NCBI GenBank assembly: GCA_018105865.1
Contig: CM030842.1
Location: 17,353,415-17,417,414, forward strand
Length of the DNA: 64,000 nt
DNA from: Metaphire vulgaris
Lineage: Eukaryota; Annelida; Clitellata; Crassiclitellata; Megascolecidae
Direction: 5' to 3'
The notes under the pieces are model-generated. The model had not been told where the DNA came from. It ran no database searches and worked only from the letters and a program-made list of their open reading frames with translations. Positions 36,362-60,470 of this stretch are shown piece after piece. The stretch's first letter is position 1. Every line of letters starts with the position of its first letter. Made by a program: the position numbers and the translations under genes.

Positions 36362-39300
36362 CTAGTTTGAATTGTTGCGTCTAGTTGGTGTTTTTACCGT
36401 AGACAACAGATGAAAAAATCCCACGAAAAGAAGGAGCAGGAAAACGATTGGCAGTTGGCTTCTTAGCGCATTGCGTCCCTTCAGAAGAACTTCATTTAAG
36501 GAGATCAGCTGAGCGAGCCTCGCTTTGACGTCGTTCAGTTCCTTCTGAAGTTCTGCTCCGTCTGCTCTTTCCCGCTCAATCGCCTGCTTCATTTCTCCGA
36601 TCAGTTGCCTCTGTTTGTCGTTTTCGTCCGTCTTTGAATTCAACAGCAGACGCCAATGAGATTCTTGTCGAGTTAACGAATCAACTAGAGCCTCTTTCTC
36701 GTCTATCTGCGTCTTGGTTTTCAATCGCTCCTTTTCTAATTCCTGAAGAAGTCTGTCTGCTCTTTTCGTGGATTCAATTGATACGATTCTACTCATTTCA
36801 AATTCAGTGCGAAACTTCTTTGCAACTTCTTCAAGTTTGGAATTTTCCTCTTTTAAACGGCGAATCTCGTTGCTCTGCGCTTGATGCTTACTCTCAGATT
36901 CACTGATTTTCTTATTTCTTGCTTCTAGTTTTGCCTCCAACTGTTTCATTTGAAGCTGGCATTCCTTCTCCTGCTTCAGTTCCGATTCGGATTCCCGTTT
37001 AAGTTTCTCCTGCATTCTCTCCAGTTCTTCTCTCAGCTGAGCACTTTTTGCGGCTTCTTCTGCCCTGTTCGCTCGTTCCTTAGCAATGTCTTGATTCAGT
37101 TTCGTGATTGTTGTTTTCGTCGCAGTCTCCCTGTTGTCGAAATCCTTCTGCATCCTCTTGATTTTCTCTCGAAGTTTCTCCATCTCCTTCTTTTGTCCGT
37201 TTAGTTCGTCTCTTGCTTTTGTCATTTCTTGATGCACAGAAGCAGTTTTCCATACTTCGTTGACGAGAGCAAGATTTTTATTCTCAATTTCGGACTTCAA
37301 GCCAGAATTCATCGACTCAGTTTCTTCTATTTTGTTATTAAGAGAAGCGATTTGTCCGCGTAGATGTTCGATTGTTTCGGAATTCGAGTTTTCTTGCTCT
37401 GCTAAAAGACAAATTCTTCGTTTAAACTGATGCAGAAGTCAAATCTAATAAATATCCAGTTACTTTAATGATCTTCCATTCAAAAGTAATTGAAAACGTG
37501 TGTGTCTGTCTGCATAATACTGCCGTGAACATGTGCGTCGTTTCAACTGGCCATCCATCAGAGACTCAGCCGAAGGTAAGGGTAGTGAGAATATGTGATT
37601 TAGGTTTCAATTTTCAACCATTTATGTTGTATATAGTGACCGGGATGTAAATATTATTTATAAAAATTGTAAAATATAGAATTAATTCGAAGCTGTCAAG
37701 CAACTTTAACCTCACATTATAAATAATAAAGGGGTTTGAAAAAGTTTGACAGTTGTTGACAGAGGAGGGGGATAGTCAACAATTTCACTTTTACAAATAA
37801 TAAAATAACATGGAATACTACTTATTACAATATGGCATTTTGACACTAAATCATTAGACCAGATGCAAAAATCAATTATGGGGGGTTGACAGTTGTTGAC
37901 ATAGGGGGGGTCATTTTGTTTATTAATACTCCTAAATCATTGACCAGATGCAAAATCAACTATTCTTGTTTGAAAACATTGAATTGTTATTCGTGAATGG
38001 GAGATAGTACTGTATATACACGCAATGGTAATCTTGTTATTACATCACTTGCCATGTTCGGCCGCCAATTGGGGTGATTCCTTCTCCCATTTGTCCAGAA
38101 TATCTGTTGAAAGAAAAGAAAAATTGTTACTGTATAGGCTCTAAATCACGCCATTCTAATAAGCAGAGGCTATAGCTATAGATTAATATCAACTGTTACA
38201 ATGGATGGCAGTTGCGTGCACCTGTTGTAGCCAGGGTTTGGGAAGGATAGGGGAGGCGCAAAGGCATTTTCTAATCGACATCTCCAGTTCCGGCTAAGGG
38301 AGGAGGTTGAGAGCGTCGTGATCGTGAGCTGCCCCGCCCAGTCCGCCCCAGCTTCAGAAGTATTGATTAATTGATCAGAGTTAAGAAGTATTGATTAATT
38401 GATCAGAGTTAATAAGTATGAAATTTTCTTGTAATGAATGTTAAGTCCGTCTTGAGAAATGTGACGTCAGCAAACCTTTGAGATATACGATTATATTTGT
38501 GTCAGACGAATTGTTGGAGATGTCTTCGAGACTTTTGAAACTGCAGTCGGCGTCATCGCAGGTTCGGTTGTGTTGCGTCATGACGTCACTGCTCAGCTTC
38601 CGCAGCTCTTTTCCTTTCGTCATCAGCGCTCCTTCCATCCGACAGATCTCTTCGTCCGTTCCGTTTTCCAGGATCGATTGGCAGTATCTCCGGTAGCCGT
38701 TGAGGCTTCGCAGACGGCGCTCTGATTCGTCGATCTCCGATGAAATCTCTTTCCTTCTGACCACCAGATCTTCGTCGATCTTCGCCACGAGATCGTCTGC
38801 TTCTCTGTTGATCAGGATCCTCAGGCGGTCTCTCCGGCTGAAGACTTCTCGTTTGAGTTCTTCGCTGTGCACTTCTTCGCTCTTCTTGAATTGCTGTAGC
38901 GTCTGTCCTCGGTCCAAGGCCTCCGCCACTGAGCCGGCCAGGTCGTTCACTCGGCCGAGTATCTGCGTTCTGAACGACGCAGCAGCCGCCTTCAGAGGTG
39001 ACCCCGAATGACCGCCGTGACCTTCGATGAAGCAAAGCGGACAGGTGCAGCACCTGCACTGCGAACAGTACACCTTGACGTCCTCTCCGTTGTGTTTCTG
39101 ACAAGACGATCTCTTCAACAGACTCACCTCTGCCGATCTTGCGTCCCTGGCTCCGCTGACCAACCTGTGCTGAGAAGTCAGCCGACTTTTCCTATGATGT
39201 CGGCAACACTGTTCGCAAAGGTTCATCAGACAATCGAGGCAGAACATCGAGGCGGAAGTCGACCTGTCTCCTTCGTCGTCGTCGTCCACTTTGTCTCCGA

Positions 39301-39595
39301 TGCATGAGTTGCAGTGCGTTTGAATCGAATGGCTCTTTAGAATTCTCGTTAATTGCACGAACCTCTCCATGTAGAAGTCTTTCTGCAGAGCGTCACAACC
39401 ACCTGCAGGAATCTGAAAAGACACTCGGCACACGGGACAAGAGGCCACCTGCTTCCCGGTTGCTGCTTTGCCGATTGGTTCGGTCTTCTTGAGGCATTTT
39501 GCACAGAACGTATGAATGCAGGGCAAGAACTTCGGATCTTTAAACACCTGTTCGCATACGCTGCACTTCGTGATGTCTTCGTGTTTTCTCTCCAT
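36362..39595 (-). CDS. TRIM E3 ligase with long coiled coil and C-terminal transmembrane anchor
   Basis: Exons 5' to 3': 39595-38476, 38103-38053, 37401-36362; 736 aa, phases agree if intron 2 uses a GC donor (CATG|GCAAGT at 38052). RING C3HC4: Cys11, 14, 26, His28, Cys31, 34, 53, 56. B-boxes about 95-205 (CLDCLMNLCEQCCRHH, CQKHNGEDVKVYCSQC), a first coiled coil about 215-330, a 17-residue linker exon (ILDKWEKESPQLAAEH), then about 320 residues of Lys/Glu/Arg-rich coiled coil and a hydrophobic segment LPIVFLLLLFVGFFHLL ten or so residues before the stop. This predicts a tail-anchored, cytosol-facing ligase on an internal membrane, as in TRIM13 and TRIM59, but with a much longer second coil. 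The first codon is the ATG before GAGAGAAAACACG. AATAAA on the minus strand lies at 36200-36195. The N-terminal half is paralogous to the gene at 32534-35302. Confidence 0.87.
37402..38052. repeat. TRIM intron 2 with degenerate direct duplication
   Basis: TTGACAGTTGTTGACA occurs at about 37746 and 37887, and AAATCATTNGACCAGATGCA twice (about 37850 and 37933), indicating a duplicated block with G-rich inserts. Confidence 0.6.
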
Positions 39596-40093
39596 CACAG
39601 ACGTTGCTTGGCGCAGCTATCAAAGGTGTACTGCGTTCGCTTTCACTTTCGTTTTCAAATAGGTCCTGAATCGGTGTTGTGTCAATAATAACGCTCAGGT
39701 AGATGACTAAAGGTCATAAATTCGAAATCCTTATCTGAAGACATGTTCATCGGACTCTTTCTCCTCCGTTATTTTTCACTCATTCGTTGCTCATTCTTCG
39801 ATAACGCCTTTGCTCTCTACTCTTGGCAAATAATCGAGACTGTGCTGCCGCTTTGCGAAGTAAACAGTCCACCGTTTAATAACATAGTAGCAAAGCAAAG
39901 CAAAATCACAGTGAGTGAGTAAGCAAGTAATTCGGATAAATTTATATAGCGTATATCGTATTTCTTGGCGCATTGAACACGCCTAAAGTCTATTGACGTA
40001 GAGAATTGTCTAAGAGCGATTTCGATTTTAACAATGGTTCTAACACAGAGCAGATCTTACTGAACCACTCAAAAACCAGTCATTATCATTACG

Positions 40094-40094
<1 letters not shown>

Positions 40095-40149
<55 letters not shown>

Positions 40150-40150
40150 T
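40095..40150. repeat. (TCA)n microsatellite
   Basis: About 18 units between the TRIM gene and CNBD2; preceded by CTTACTGAACCACTC, a motif also seen beside other simple repeats in this window. Confidence 0.93.
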
Positions 40151-40641
40151 TTAACAATTTCTATACGCCCACTATTCAACAGTAGGTGAATAGATATGCA
40201 AATCTGTCAGCGCATTGAACAAATTCTCTTACGTAAACAATATTTCCATTTGTCCCCATCTTCGGTGCTTCAGATCCCATTAGAATGATCAATATATCCC
40301 GTTTCTAATTTGATCTACAGTGCTCGAAATGGGACATCTCTCGCTTTTATTGCAATTAGTTCACGATGTAGGAGGCATTATAGTGCCATGTAAATAGCAC
40401 GCAGTGAGAGAAGAGGTTCATAAAGAAAACAGCGCATATTGCGTCCACGATGTCACTTGTTTACGCTCAAATAATTCCGATATTAAAAATAGGATTGGGG
40501 GTGGGGGGAGGGGGGTCGTACGCCTGACATTGAACAGTCGCAGGCAAACATTCATTCGGCCGCTCACGTAGAACGGTCTCTGATCCGACGTTTAATTCGG
40601 CGCCTGAGTGATCGGAGTGATCAGGCGTGCCGTTTGCACGA

Positions 40642-53517
<12,876 letters not shown>

Positions 53518-54438
53518 TTAAAGCGGTGTATGCAGCAGAACGGATGCGTCGTCCACCGCGGAATTATTCGATCCAAAGAGTCCGGAACCGGAAGACAGTA
53601 ACTCCGGTCTGTATCCCTCCGTCTGTACCGTCCAGACGTTCGGTCTTCTGGAGGCGTACCCGGCGAAGGGCGGGACGCCGTACGGGAGGCGGACTGAGGT
53701 CGTCGTCGTCGTCGTCGTATCAAGGCAGCGGTTGGCGTGGAAAGTGCGCAGACTTTCCCTCTCTCCGCACCGGATGTTGACCATACTTCCGTTGAGGTTG
53801 CTGTTGAATACGACGGATCCGGGGTTCCGTCTTCCGGATCTCCGACAAACAGACGATCGGAACTGTTCGAGGATGTTCGGCTGGGTCGTTCGGACGACGG
53901 CCTTGGGTCCGTTGGCCTTGGGTCCGTTGGCCTTGGGTCCGTTGGCCTTGGGTCCGTTGGCCTTGGGTCCGTTGGCCTTGGGACCGTTGGCCTTGGGTCC
54001 GTTGGCCTTCGGCGCCAGCGCCGTCCGACGCAGACTTCCGGCGTCGTTCGTCGTCTGGACAGCGCCGCCGGAAGTGGTAGCGGAGAGGACTTCCGGTCCG
54101 TCGGAAGGCGATTGCTGCTGTATCGTTCTAACGTCGTTTCGTGTCTTTCTGTCGCCGAAGTCGATCCAGGCGATCTGAGGTATCGACGCCGACGACGAAG
54201 CCGGCTGGCGGTCACGCGACCGCTCCGCGTGACCTTGACCGTGACCTTGACCGGGCGGTGGCGACCACGGATCGTCCGGATCGCCGCGGAGAATGTTCTG
54301 GACGTTCAGGTCCTTCCAGAACTGCTCGCGTCGTCGCCTGTATTTGTGTCCGTGTTTGACGTGGAATCGAACGAAGGAAACGGCCATGAGACCAACGAGG
54401 ACGACGCTCAGAGAGGTGTACGGCAGCCACAGGGGCAT
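53518..54438 (-). CDS. Unrecognised single-pass membrane protein with ANGPK repeat
   Basis: A 306-codon ORF starting at ATG 54438 (MPLWLPYTSLSVVLVGLMAV), so the first about 25 residues form a likely signal anchor; then a very basic stretch (KHGHKYRRRREQFWKDLN), a Pro/Gly/Ser-rich region, about eight copies of the pentapeptide ANGPK, a Thr run and a Tyr/Gly/Ser-rich tail. The region is GC- and CpG-rich compared with both sides, like the TRIM exons. The frame stays open 39 codons upstream of the ATG, but there it is Gly/Arg-rich and lacks an ATG. The opposite strand is also open for over 300 codons, mostly because of the 15-bp repeat. I recognise no family; a single-exon gene or one large exon are both possible. 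Confidence 0.5.
   Translation of the reverse strand: MPLWLPYTSLSVVLVGLMAVSFVRFHVKHGHKYRRRREQFWKDLNVQNILRGDPDDPWSPPPGQGHGQGHAERSRDRQPASSSASIPQIAWIDFGDRKTRNDVRTIQQQSPSDGPEVLSATTSGGAVQTTNDAGSLRRTALAPKANGPKANGPKANGPKANGPKANGPKANGPKANGPKAVVRTTQPNILEQFRSSVCRRSGRRNPGSVVFNSNLNGSMVNIRCGERESLRTFHANRCLDTTTTTTTSVRLPYGVPPFAGYASRRPNVWTVQTEGYRPELLSSGSGLFGSNNSAVDDASVLLHTPL
53899..54010. repeat. 15-bp tandem repeat, about 7.5 copies, inside the ORF
   Basis: Unit GGCCTTGGGTCCGTT on the plus strand, with one T-to-A variant; it keeps both strands open because 15 is divisible by three. Confidence 0.95.
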
Positions 54439-54869
54439 CGCCAGGGGCCCCCGTCGGTCCCAGACCCCGGCCCCGTCTCGGCGGGGGCGGCGGCGGCGGC
54501 CACCAGGCCCGAGGCCGCCGATAGCGGATCCCGTGAGACGTCTCCCGCCGACCACACGGGGGCGCCAGATGCGTTACTCGCCTGCATTGACCACGTGACG
54601 CACTTCCTGATGTTCGCGTCTATCTCTCGTGTTTTCTCGTCGACGCTGAATCCATTGACGAGATATTTCTGCGCGACGACCTCCTTCAGTAAAATCCAAT
54701 GGACGGATTTCTACGATAAACTCTAATAGAGATTTCAGAATATTAGTCAGTTTCAAATAACAACGGCAAGAACAAGATATCGCATCTCTCATCGGCATAC
54801 AAATGTCTATTCCTTATATTTCAATGTAGAAATATAAGCACTCTGAGGTTCACATGACATACTGCGGAG

Positions 54870-54889
54870 ACGACGACGACGACGATGAC

Positions 54890-54962
<73 letters not shown>
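54870..54962. repeat. (GAC)n(GAT)n microsatellite
   Basis: About 31 units, GAC changing to GAT. Confidence 0.95.
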
Positions 54963-54963
<1 letters not shown>

Positions 54964-55146
54964 GATGCCTTGATGTTTTTCTATCTATTCAAACCACCTG
55001 CATCGAACTGAGTCGGTTTCTTCAAAATTAGTATTTTTATATAGAGAACCCATGCAATATTGCAGCATGTATTATTACACGGTGATGTAACATTGGCTTT
55101 CTTTTACAAGGGCCGCAACTTCTATGGCGCCAAAGCTTAGTTTTTA

Positions 55147-55175
55147 TAATAATAATAATAATAATAATAATAATT

Positions 55176-55240
<65 letters not shown>

Positions 55241-55273
55241 TAATAATAATAATAATTAATAATAATAATAATA
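55147..55273. repeat. (AAT)n microsatellite, interrupted
   Basis: About 40 units with TTTTAAT and TAAT interruptions. Confidence 0.95.
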
Positions 55274-55332
55274 AAAATTAATTTTTCTCCTCTAATTGGC
55301 TGCTTTTATAGCTCTGCATGTTATACATAAAC

Positions 55333-55334
<2 letters not shown>

Positions 55335-55374
<40 letters not shown>
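55335..55374. repeat. (TA)n microsatellite
   Basis: About 20 units. Confidence 0.95.
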
Positions 55375-55375
<1 letters not shown>

Positions 55376-56173
55376 GAATCAGCAATGTGCTTCGTCTATC
55401 CATTGATTTTGTCCCTTTCACTTCGTCCCATTGCATCGGGTAGACGCTTAATTAGTTGCTGGGAAATACAGCGGAAAGCCCATTCACCCGCTGAGTCAGA
55501 GATGCAATCAGTTTCTCCCACCACCCCTACCCCCTCCCCATCCTCCGATTGCACTCCTGGTGAGCGAAGAGACCTCCTGGACTCTCAGGAGTGAAGCGCC
55601 GGATAAGTGCGGTGCGCTGCCCATGCACTCCAGTCTGCACTCCTGGAATAGACACATGAATCAACGCTTCGCTGTTTTGACAAAAGTGAAACAGCTGTTT
55701 ACTTCAGGTCTTTTCTACGAAGTGAAACGTGTGGGTGGGTGGGTGGGTGGGTGTGGGTGTGGGTGTGTGGGTGGGTGTGAATTTTTAAAGCGCTTTTTGG
55801 ATTGGCGCTAAAAATCCTGCGTACTTTCAACTCTCGTCTGTCACGTGACAGTAATACCCCGCCCTCGGGTAAAGTGGACACCGGCCAAGACCAGACGAGA
55901 GATCCAACAGGTGTTTTCAACCCGGTTAACATGGACGTGTCTTCTTTCCTTTGTCCTGGAGTCCGTGCAACATGCCTTTTACTGCTTTTATGGCGCAATC
56001 GCACCGCTTTGAGTAATTGCTTCGTTATGTCGGTGGCAAATGGATGCTGTGTTAGCCGGCTACATTACCAACACAACCATAGGATATCAATGCAAAAAGT
56101 TCTCTGAACTGTCACGCGTCAAACGAAAGCAAGATATTGCGCGTAAAGATTAATCAGGACAAAAAACAAACTA

Positions 56174-56361
56174 CAGTAGAACTTCGCTACAACGTACTCA
56201 ATGGGTCTGTAAAATTTGGTTCGTATTATCCAAGGTACGTTATATCCAGTACCATCCAACACGGTAGCGCATCACGCGGGACCCTATACAATGCCCTATA
56301 TGTTATAACTGAATATACGCCATATAATAATAACCGAGTCCGTTATAACGAAGTTCTAAAG
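56174..56361. mobile_element. pogo/Tigger-like MITE, copy 3
   Basis: 188 bp, left CAGTAGAACTTCGCTACAAC, right ...CCGTTATAACGAAGTTCTA, TA on both sides. The inner sequence (CAATGGGTCTGTAAAA, GTACGTTATATCC, GGTAGC) matches copy 1 in order. Confidence 0.82.
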
Positions 56362-56555
56362 TACAATTCATTGATTGAGAGGGACATCTGTCGTTGAGTG
56401 TGGATGAGTGAACCCCACCCCCCCCACCCCCACCGCCCCTCCCCCAAATGGCCCAAAAAGACCCAGAACTCCAGCAGCAGTTGATATATTCTGTCGTATA
56501 AGAGTGATGTCTCTGCCGTCGTTTTGCGCTCCAGACGGCCGTAAGAAAATGGCTG

Positions 56556-56560
<5 letters not shown>

Positions 56561-56637
<77 letters not shown>
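56561..56637. repeat. (CA)n then (GA)n microsatellite
   Basis: About 14 CA and 23 GA units. Confidence 0.95.
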
Positions 56638-56642
<5 letters not shown>

Positions 56643-56676
56643 CGTAAGACCGTCGTCTCCACGACAACGCCCTGCG

Positions 56677-56886
56677 TCATCGCTCGTCGATCACCGACGG
56701 CGTTTCCATGACGACCGACCGAATTACCGGTCGCCGCGAAGACCGTTGGCATGACGACGACGACGACGGATATGACGTCGACGCGGATGACGTAGAGCGG
56801 CGGAACGACGCCAGATGGCGCTGAAGACGACAGAAATACTTTCTCTGCAGATGTTCAGTTCTTCGTCTAATGTTGTCTCCGCTCAT
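56677..56886 (-). other. Small open frame, Arg/Ser-rich, possible exon
   Basis: ATG at 56886 opens 69 codons (MSGDNIRRRTEHLQRKYFC...), the first third helix-like and basic, the rest with a short Ser run from (CGT)n-type DNA. CpG-rich composition resembles real exons in this window. No homology recognised and no flanking exons identified. Confidence 0.25.
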
Positions 56887-57226
56887 GTCCAAATGGCCAC
56901 CGACTCATTAGATTCACACCGATACAGAGACAGACAGAGAGAAAAGGAGACAAACAGAGACAAAGGGCGACAGTGCTGTACATGGCTGCAATACTTTCAT
57001 TCGTTCGTTCGTTTCTATGCAAATAGTAATTAGCAACGGTTGCTGCTTGAATTTCATCAGAACAAACAGGCGCTATATAATGAAGCGCTGTCGAACAGCG
57101 CATTGCCAATAGATCAGTATGGTCTGAATGCGACGACTGGGGAACCAGCGTCTGGGTTCAACGCTGTCACGTGACTCTTCGGCTGTCGAAACCAACTGTT
57201 GCTGGAAATCTGAATATTTTCCACAA

Positions 57227-57267
<41 letters not shown>

Positions 57268-57559
57268 TAGACAGACAGACAGAGAAATAATCAGGAAATG
57301 CGGCTTACTATTAACTAAGAACAATTTTTTATGAACAATGTTAATGACGAGGACATTTTTCGGAACAATGTGTAATGCAATCTGTTCTTTGCTTCAGACG
57401 AATAGTTCGGTCGTCGGATGGGGAGGGTGCGGGTGGGGGAGGGGGCGTTAGAACCAATTGTATGACGTCATCGTTGTTTGATAAAAACGTCATCTGAAGT
57501 AGGTCACGACCTTCTTTGAACTCCTCGTAACTGCTAAGTTGGCTGAATTCTACGGCGGC

Positions 57560-57561
<2 letters not shown>

Positions 57562-57607
<46 letters not shown>
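57562..57607. repeat. (TA)n microsatellite
   Basis: About 23 units. Confidence 0.95.
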
Positions 57608-57609
<2 letters not shown>

Positions 57610-57888
57610 GTGGTTTGACATCAACGCCATACATCGTCTCTATGTCGCGGTGTACACGTGGATCTGCATCGTCATGCATATTCATGACTCCGGTAGAATC
57701 GGTTGTAATGAATTTCTGCGACCGCCGCGAAAGATGATCGAACGAAAATGAAGTCGCAGTCGACCGCCAGGAGGCGTAAATTCCCAGAATGAATGGCCTC
57801 GCAATAATACACAGAGGCGCAAAGGTTATCTCCGGATGGATCCGACAGTGTTTTGTATGGATGCCACTGCATGGTCTGGCCTCCAAGT

Positions 57889-57927
<39 letters not shown>

Positions 57928-57932
<5 letters not shown>

Positions 57933-58006
57933 GGCGCAAAAAAGCGGACTAGTCACATTTACATTTAGGTTTGCATTTAATATAGTCCTGTTTTTGCGCC
58001 ACCCTG
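57928..58006. mobile_element. mariner-like MITE, 79 bp
   Basis: Inverted ends AGGGTGGCGCAAAAAA and ...TTTTTGCGCCACCCTG. The left end lies in a (TA)n tract and TA follows the right end, as expected for TA-targeting Tc1/mariner elements. Confidence 0.8.
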
Positions 58007-58011
58007 TATAT

Positions 58012-58152
58012 CATAGGCGGATTTTATTAAAGGCTATGGTAGGCTTAAGCCTACCCAACTAATCGCACTAAAACAAAAAAATTGTTTTTCCATCAACACC
58101 AGGTCTGTCGCGTGCTAGCCTACCCAAATATTAAACTCTAAATCCGCCTATG
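58012..58152. mobile_element. hAT-like MITE, 141 bp
   Basis: Inverted ends CATAGGCGGATTT and AAATCCGCCTATG, perfect over 13 bp. Flanks CTGTATAT and TTGTATAT differ by one base, compatible with an 8-bp duplication. It lies 5 bp from the mariner-like MITE. Confidence 0.78.
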
Positions 58153-58153
58153 T

Positions 58154-58155
<2 letters not shown>

Positions 58156-58226
<71 letters not shown>
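58156..58226. repeat. (TA)n then (GA)n microsatellite
   Basis: About 18 TA and 17 GA units directly after the MITE. Confidence 0.95.
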
Positions 58227-58227
<1 letters not shown>

Positions 58228-58453
58228 CCATTTGGTGACCGCCTGTTGTGTTTGACGTATAGAGGGTAAGAGAGTCGTCATCTCTTCAGAATTTCTGTTC
58301 TGAGAGTTCTTGCCACCGTCCGACAGAAATTTCGTCAAAAGAACAGAAGAATAGAGACTTCTTAATTAAAGCAGACGTGGAGCAATTGAGATCGTTTTCT
58401 TGCGACGCTCTGGTTGTTTTCCGTGTGTTAGGGGAAGGAAGGGAGGGAGGGAG

Positions 58454-58635
58454 CAGTGGCGTCGCCAGAGATTTTTGGTTGGGGGGGGCAAAAGGGGCTA
58501 GCGTGTCAGATTCCTTGCACACCCCTTCTCCTCTTCACAGAAAACTTTCTCACCGGATTTGCGCGAATCTGGTAGGTGGTCTGGGGCAGGTTGGGGGGCA
58601 ATTGCCCCATTTGCCCCCCCGTGGCGACGCTAGTG
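58454..58635. mobile_element. hAT-like MITE with perfect 8-bp target duplication
   Basis: 182 bp, ends CAGTGGCGTCGCCAGAG and ...GTGGCGACGCTAGTG; flanked by GGAGGGAG at 58446-58453 and 58636-58643. Because the left flank is itself a GGGA repeat, chance identity of the flanks is somewhat more likely than at 20872. Confidence 0.82.
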
Positions 58636-58980
58636 GGAGGGAGGGGTAACTTTAACAATCGCTAAACTCTTAGAACATTTCACATTGTTGACTGCGTTTT
58701 GTCAAATTCTATTATTTGTGTATTTGTTCTATTTGGGTAAATATATTTATTAGGGGGGGCAACAGGTAAATCAATGCTTTGAAATCGAGTTTTTACAAAT
58801 TAATTTAAAATAATTGTTTGTCCATAATGAGAGGAATTCACCCGTGTCAATATTCCTATCTGTATCGTCGACTGTCCGTCCGCCTGTCACCGTGAATCCC
58901 GCCCGATGACTTCTGCGTCCCTTCTGCATGCTAATCAGTCTCGTTCTCTGTCCCTCTGTGCCACTGTTTCGATGTCCTGC

Positions 58981-58984
<4 letters not shown>

Positions 58985-59076
<92 letters not shown>

Positions 59077-59077
59077 C
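58985..59077. repeat. (CT)n microsatellite
   Basis: About 45 CT units; Ser-Leu and Arg-Glu frames on the two strands are artefacts of it. Confidence 0.97.
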
Positions 59078-60200
59078 CAGATGCGCAGAGGCGCTTTGTC
59101 TCGATGTAGTTTTGTTCGTCTGCCACCGAAGACTAATAATCGATCTAATAATCGATGAACCTTCCAACAGAGTATACGTCATATACAAAGATTAGTGGCG
59201 CCGCCTATCGGTTGGCTGAGTCCTGCGTCAGCAGTTTCTGTCGTTCGGCGTCAAAATGGCGCTATAAAAATCGCTTAAAACCTATTACGCATTATAACGG
59301 CGACGAAGCTCCCGCTCGTCGAGCGCATAAATATATTTAGTTCGGTTTCGCTGCAATGCCAAAATGGAGTTTCCATCGGCCACGCTCTCATCACCGATAG
59401 TCATTGGCTGCTGCTGCTGCAGCTCCCATGCCATCGTCGTTGTCGCCCTCATCATCATCATCATCTCAATGCAGTTCCGTTTATATCCTTTAAAATTGAG
59501 AGATCTGAATAATATATTGAACGCGACAGACAGCATTTTGTCAGCTTAAAAATAAAAAATTCGAACGTCCCAAAATAATTTTCTATTTCAATCGGTTTTC
59601 AGAGCATCGGGGAAACGAGACAGAATGTCAAAATTTAGAATTATTTTTAAAATATCAAGTATTTTAACTTAATGCTTCTAATCTGCTTAGTCATTGAGTT
59701 TTCTTTAATCGGCGAAAGAATCATATTTGTTGAAATTGAAGCAACAGTCGACTTCGAAACGTACAAATAGGCTAAGTGCGATGTACAGTTGATTATTCGT
59801 TTGCAAGAAAAAGATTTGTCGGCGTTAACGGGGATTAACTGTACAGGGCAACTGGGGTCAACAAGGTCGCGATTTACATTCAGTCGGGTCAACGGTCTCT
59901 CATCCAATGCCTCTGTCCAGCTGCAGGGGGAGGAGGAGGGGGAGGAGGAGGAGGAGAGGATGAGAGGAAGGCGATGCTGTCTGCATGGGACAGGTGGTCC
60001 GGCAGACGACATGAACCTCGTAAAGCGCGCTTCAACTGATCCCCGGTAGCGATGACGTCACCTCGGATTCTTCCGTTTGGAATTCATCTCAAGGCAACGA
60101 TAAGCCCCTCATGAATATGCATGACGGTCGTACGATGCACCAACCCCCACAGCGGCGCAGCTAAGGTCGCCGGTTCGGATCCCGCCTTAGGGGAGAAACG

Positions 60201-60204
<4 letters not shown>

Positions 60205-60273
<69 letters not shown>
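60205..60273. repeat. (TA)n microsatellite
   Basis: About 34 units with one slip (TAATA). Confidence 0.95.
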
Positions 60274-60378
60274 GTTGCATGATATTATGTACCTGATACT
60301 TCTGCCTTTAAGTAGCACATTCTTTGGAAAGAGAAAAAACTGAATCCAACAAAAATGAAATCTTTTGTTCTGAGAGTC

Positions 60379-60466
<88 letters not shown>
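60379..60466. repeat. (TGTC)n then (TC)n microsatellite
   Basis: About nine TGTC units passing into about 25 TC units. Confidence 0.95.

Positions 60467-60470
<4 letters not shown>

Larger units (their letters stand above)
54439..58453. other. Repeat-dominated region right of the membrane-protein ORF
   Basis: Microsatellites and MITEs listed separately. Between them I see only short open frames; the one at 56677-56886 (-) is noted separately. Confidence 0.6.

Noticed and set aside
60150..60195. tRNA gene suggested by GGTTCGGATCC
   Set aside because: Only a B-box-like motif is present; no A box at proper distance and no acceptor stem could be formed.
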